Assembly (NCBI GenBank): GCA_903861055.1
Contig: CAIOSU010000219.1
Location: 1 to 9,781, forward strand
Direction of reading: 5' to 3'
Length of the DNA stretch: 9,781 bases
From: an uncultured bacterium
GTDB lineage: Bacteria; Bacteroidota; Bacteroidia; Chitinophagales; CAIOSU01
The notes below the pieces were generated by a model. The model did no database searches and was not told the DNA's origin. It saw nothing but the letters and a program-made list of their open reading frames with translations. The position numbers were made by a program, and so were the translations under genes. Numbering within the stretch: the stretch's first letter is position 1; every line of letters begins with the position of its first letter. Of this stretch, positions 7,926-9,781 are shown one piece after another.

Positions 7926-9647
7926 CTACTTGCTAATCAGGAATTTCAAAGTATGTACCTTGTCGTCAACCGAAAGGCGCACAAAGTAAACACCTTGGCT
8001 AAAGCCATCACTGTTTAATTGATACTGATGCTGACCCGTGTTTTGCTGCTCGTTTGTTGTCATTACCATCATTTTCTCGCCAAGCAGGTTTACCAGCTCT
8101 ATAGTTACCACCGAGGCATTTTCGCTGAGAAAATATTCAATATTGGCAACTCCTGATGCAGGATTCGGGAAAATATTCAAGCCAATTGTATTATTACCGG
8201 TTATAGCGGCTACGCCATTTGGCACAGAGTCTTTCAGGCAAGGAGCCTCATAGGTTTCGCTGCTACAAGTTGAGGTCCAGGTTGGGTTTGGCAGAATGTC
8301 ATAAACACCATCAACATACTGCGCATAGTATATCATCATTTCGTCTTCGGATGTAAACCCGAATGTAACAGCCCTTGAGCCAAAGTTCTGGAAAGTAGCT
8401 TCATGAATCAATCCGTTGGGTACTTGACCGTTGTTTATGGTATCGGCCAAGTTTAGGAAAGGCTCAAAAACCGAGGTTGGCGGGTGCTCCCAATCGTAAA
8501 CGCCTGTATCAAAACCTTGCAAGTAGTTGTAGGTGCCATCATAAATCATGCGGCCTTTGCTGCCATCGGCGTTTTTAAGGAAAATATCGTAGTTTTTGCC
8601 ATATTTGTGTGTATGCGATGTAAGTGTCCAAATGCTGGCGTTGCTCAAGCTATTGCTAGCCGAAAAAGTAACGGGCTGGTTGTTGTTGGGTATAAATATG
8701 CCAAGGTTGGTAATCAAGCTTGATTTCATTTCCTTTTCGGCATTTCCTTTTGGCTGTGTAAACACATTTATGTATACTTCGCCTGCAAGAATATCATTGT
8801 TGTAATTGAACATGTGGAAGTTAAGATCCAACGATTCGTCAGGGTTCCATTTGTAGGCAGTGCCGTTTGGCAATTGGTAGGTTTCGTTGTTTTGCCAAGC
8901 CATTACATATTCCTTGTCGCTGTCAAAGGCCGTTAGCGGGTTCAATGGGGTTAAACCTTGAGGCCAGTTTTGGGCAGTACCGTTTTTAAATTTGCGAAGG
9001 ATAAAGTGGTGCGATTCGTCGTTAAAAACAATTTCCAATCCAGTAACCTCTAAAGTATCAGCTACTTTCAAATCGTATTTCTGAAAAAACTCCGATTCTT
9101 CGTTTGGCTCAAAAAAGATTGGACCCATGTGTATTTGAAATCCTTCACATGATTTTGGCGGGGTTGGCTGCTCCAGCTTCGGCAGTCCGCCTATAGTGTA
9201 GTATTCATCAATCAGGGCCTTGTTTACTGGCGAACCAGTTTCGGGCGCACCAAAAAGAATCCATTGGCGTATTAGCTCTATTTCTTGGTCCAACAGCGGT
9301 TCCGTGCCTGATAGCATGGGTGCGCCTTCGTTTTCGTTTAGCGCTAAATCGCTGCTAAGGCAATTGGCTACTTTACGCAACAAAAAACTACGCGCTGGGT
9401 AGCCTGGGTCAATGTATTTGTCGTCTTTGCCCAAAGCGCTGCTGTTTGTTGGCGCAACGCCTACCAAGGCATTGTATAAATCGGTGCTGGGCAGGGTTAC
9501 ATTAAAGTCTTGCAAATCGCCGCTATGGCAGCCAGCGTCAGCACAATTGGTATTTAGCAACGTGTATACTTGCTGCCAGGTATCTTGGGCCTTAGCATAC
9601 AAATTTAGACCCAAGGAGAGGACAATTACCCCATAAAGCTTTTTCAT
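7926..9647 (-). CDS. Secreted cytochrome c / PHM-like copper type II monooxygenase fusion with T9SS sorting domain
   Basis: A 573-residue secreted redox protein. The start is the ATG at 9647 (MKKLYGVIVL, signal peptide to about AKAQ, residue 21); an in-frame TTG at 9710 only adds a hydrophilic tail ahead of it. Residues 27-136 resemble planctomycete-type cytochrome c (PSCyt1): haem motif C35-x4-C40-H41, a likely axial Met111 (GAPM), and the typical ending LIRQWILFGAPE. Residues about 167-450 resemble the two-domain copper core of peptidylglycine alpha-hydroxylating and dopamine beta-monooxygenases: HH at 213-214, H278, HTH at 345-347 and EDEM with M437. These fit the six ligands of rat PHM (H107, H108, H172; H242, H244, M314), and the 64-residue gap from the second to third His is identical. 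Residues about 482-573 are a T9SS sorting domain (IFPNPASG, GFSQGVYFVRL). The family would hydroxylate an activated C-H using O2 and two electrons; the haem may supply them. Substrate unknown. Convergent with the protease pair. Confidence 0.85.
   Translation of the reverse strand: MKKLYGVIVLSLGLNLYAKAQDTWQQVYTLLNTNCADAGCHSGDLQDFNVTLPSTDLYNALVGVAPTNSSALGKDDKYIDPGYPARSFLLRKVANCLSSDLALNENEGAPMLSGTEPLLDQEIELIRQWILFGAPETGSPVNKALIDEYYTIGGLPKLEQPTPPKSCEGFQIHMGPIFFEPNEESEFFQKYDLKVADTLEVTGLEIVFNDESHHFILRKFKNGTAQNWPQGLTPLNPLTAFDSDKEYVMAWQNNETYQLPNGTAYKWNPDESLDLNFHMFNYNNDILAGEVYINVFTQPKGNAEKEMKSSLITNLGIFIPNNNQPVTFSASNSLSNASIWTLTSHTHKYGKNYDIFLKNADGSKGRMIYDGTYNYLQGFDTGVYDWEHPPTSVFEPFLNLADTINNGQVPNGLIHEATFQNFGSRAVTFGFTSEDEMMIYYAQYVDGVYDILPNPTWTSTCSSETYEAPCLKDSVPNGVAAITGNNTIGLNIFPNPASGVANIEYFLSENASVVTIELVNLLGEKMMVMTTNEQQNTGQHQYQLNSDGFSQGVYFVRLSVDDKVHTLKFLISK
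9525..9545 (-). other. CX4CH haem c attachment motif
   Basis: Residues 35-41 of the minus-strand protein read CADAGCH, that is two Cys separated by four residues and followed by His, instead of the usual CXXCH. CX4CH sites bind haem in some tetrahaem cytochromes c3, so covalent haem is plausible. The surrounding NTNC start and the downstream axial Met and WI-x2-GAPE ending fit a monohaem domain. Confidence 0.7.
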
Positions 9648-9781
9648 TCGGTACAGGTTTTTGGTTGATAAATTAATAATGGTGTTGTTAGTTTTTGCGA
9701 TAGCTAACAATCGTTAGTCAATTTATGTAAATTCTCATAGGCCACAAATGTATAGCGGCCTAATAACCTGTTTAGGGTAAT
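9648..9781 (-). promoter_or_regulatory. Leader of the cytochrome/copper monooxygenase gene: candidate -7 element and short inverted repeats
   Basis: No gene is seen here. Read on the minus strand, 9752-9745 is TACATTTG, an exact match to the Bacteroidota -7 consensus TAnnTTTG, about 98 bases ahead of the ATG. No TTTG -33 box is found at the usual spacing, so the promoter call is weak. Between it and the gene lie competing inverted repeats: 9685-9691 (TTGTTAG) with 9704-9710 (CTAACAA), and 9704-9708 with 9713-9717 (CTAAC/GTTAG around a 4-base loop). No Shine-Dalgarno sequence precedes the ATG; the bases before it are A-rich, which is usual in this phylum. Confidence 0.3.

Noticed and set aside
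8038..8805. Plus-strand open frames opposite the copper monooxygenase
   Set aside because: They are short, lack recognisable motifs and lie wholly antisense to a gene with conserved catalytic residues and domain order.
9648..9710. TTG at 9710 as start of the copper monooxygenase
   Set aside because: It adds 21 mostly polar residues ahead of a canonical MKKL signal peptide.

Overview
The window looks like a piece of a Bacteroidota chromosome (Flavobacteriia, Chitinophagia, Sphingobacteriia or a relative; the sequence does not settle which). The evidence is that all three proteins end in a type IX secretion system (T9SS) C-terminal sorting domain with the PNP motif. T9SS is confined to that phylum and near relatives. 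SprB-type repeats, Ig-like PKD repeats of the FPGGTPATST form and cytophagalysin-type (M43B) proteases point the same way. No mobile element, tRNA, rRNA or CRISPR array is visible.

Layout. Positions 1-5621 (+) hold the 3' part of a very large gene. It encodes a secreted M43 metalloprotease that continues into a carboxypeptidase-regulatory-like domain, two MAM/jelly-roll-like domains, three PKD domains, 13 tandem SprB-type repeats and a T9SS sorting domain. Its true 5' end lies upstream of the window. Only 29 bases later, 5651-7795 (+) encodes a second, complete M43 protease with signal peptide, Ig-like domain, jelly-roll-like domain and sorting domain. The two are tandem paralogues and probably co-transcribed, but a terminator-shaped hairpin with a T-run lies inside the signal-peptide codons of the second gene (5668-5698). 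A strong intrinsic terminator (7815-7854) closes this unit. In convergent orientation, 7926-9647 (-) encodes a 573-residue secreted protein. It joins an N-terminal monohaem cytochrome c-like domain (CX4CH) to a PHM/dopamine beta-monooxygenase-like two-copper domain that keeps all six expected copper ligands, and ends in a sorting domain. The last 134 bases are the leader of that gene.

How it works together. All three products should cross the inner membrane by Sec (signal peptides are visible for the two complete genes) and reach the cell surface or medium through T9SS. The two proteases would cleave external protein, the first probably while displayed on a long adhesive stalk. The copper/haem protein is the most unusual item: it resembles an extracellular copper hydroxylase with its own tethered electron carrier. 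Its substrate cannot be told from sequence, and nothing shows a functional link to the proteases beyond the shared export route.
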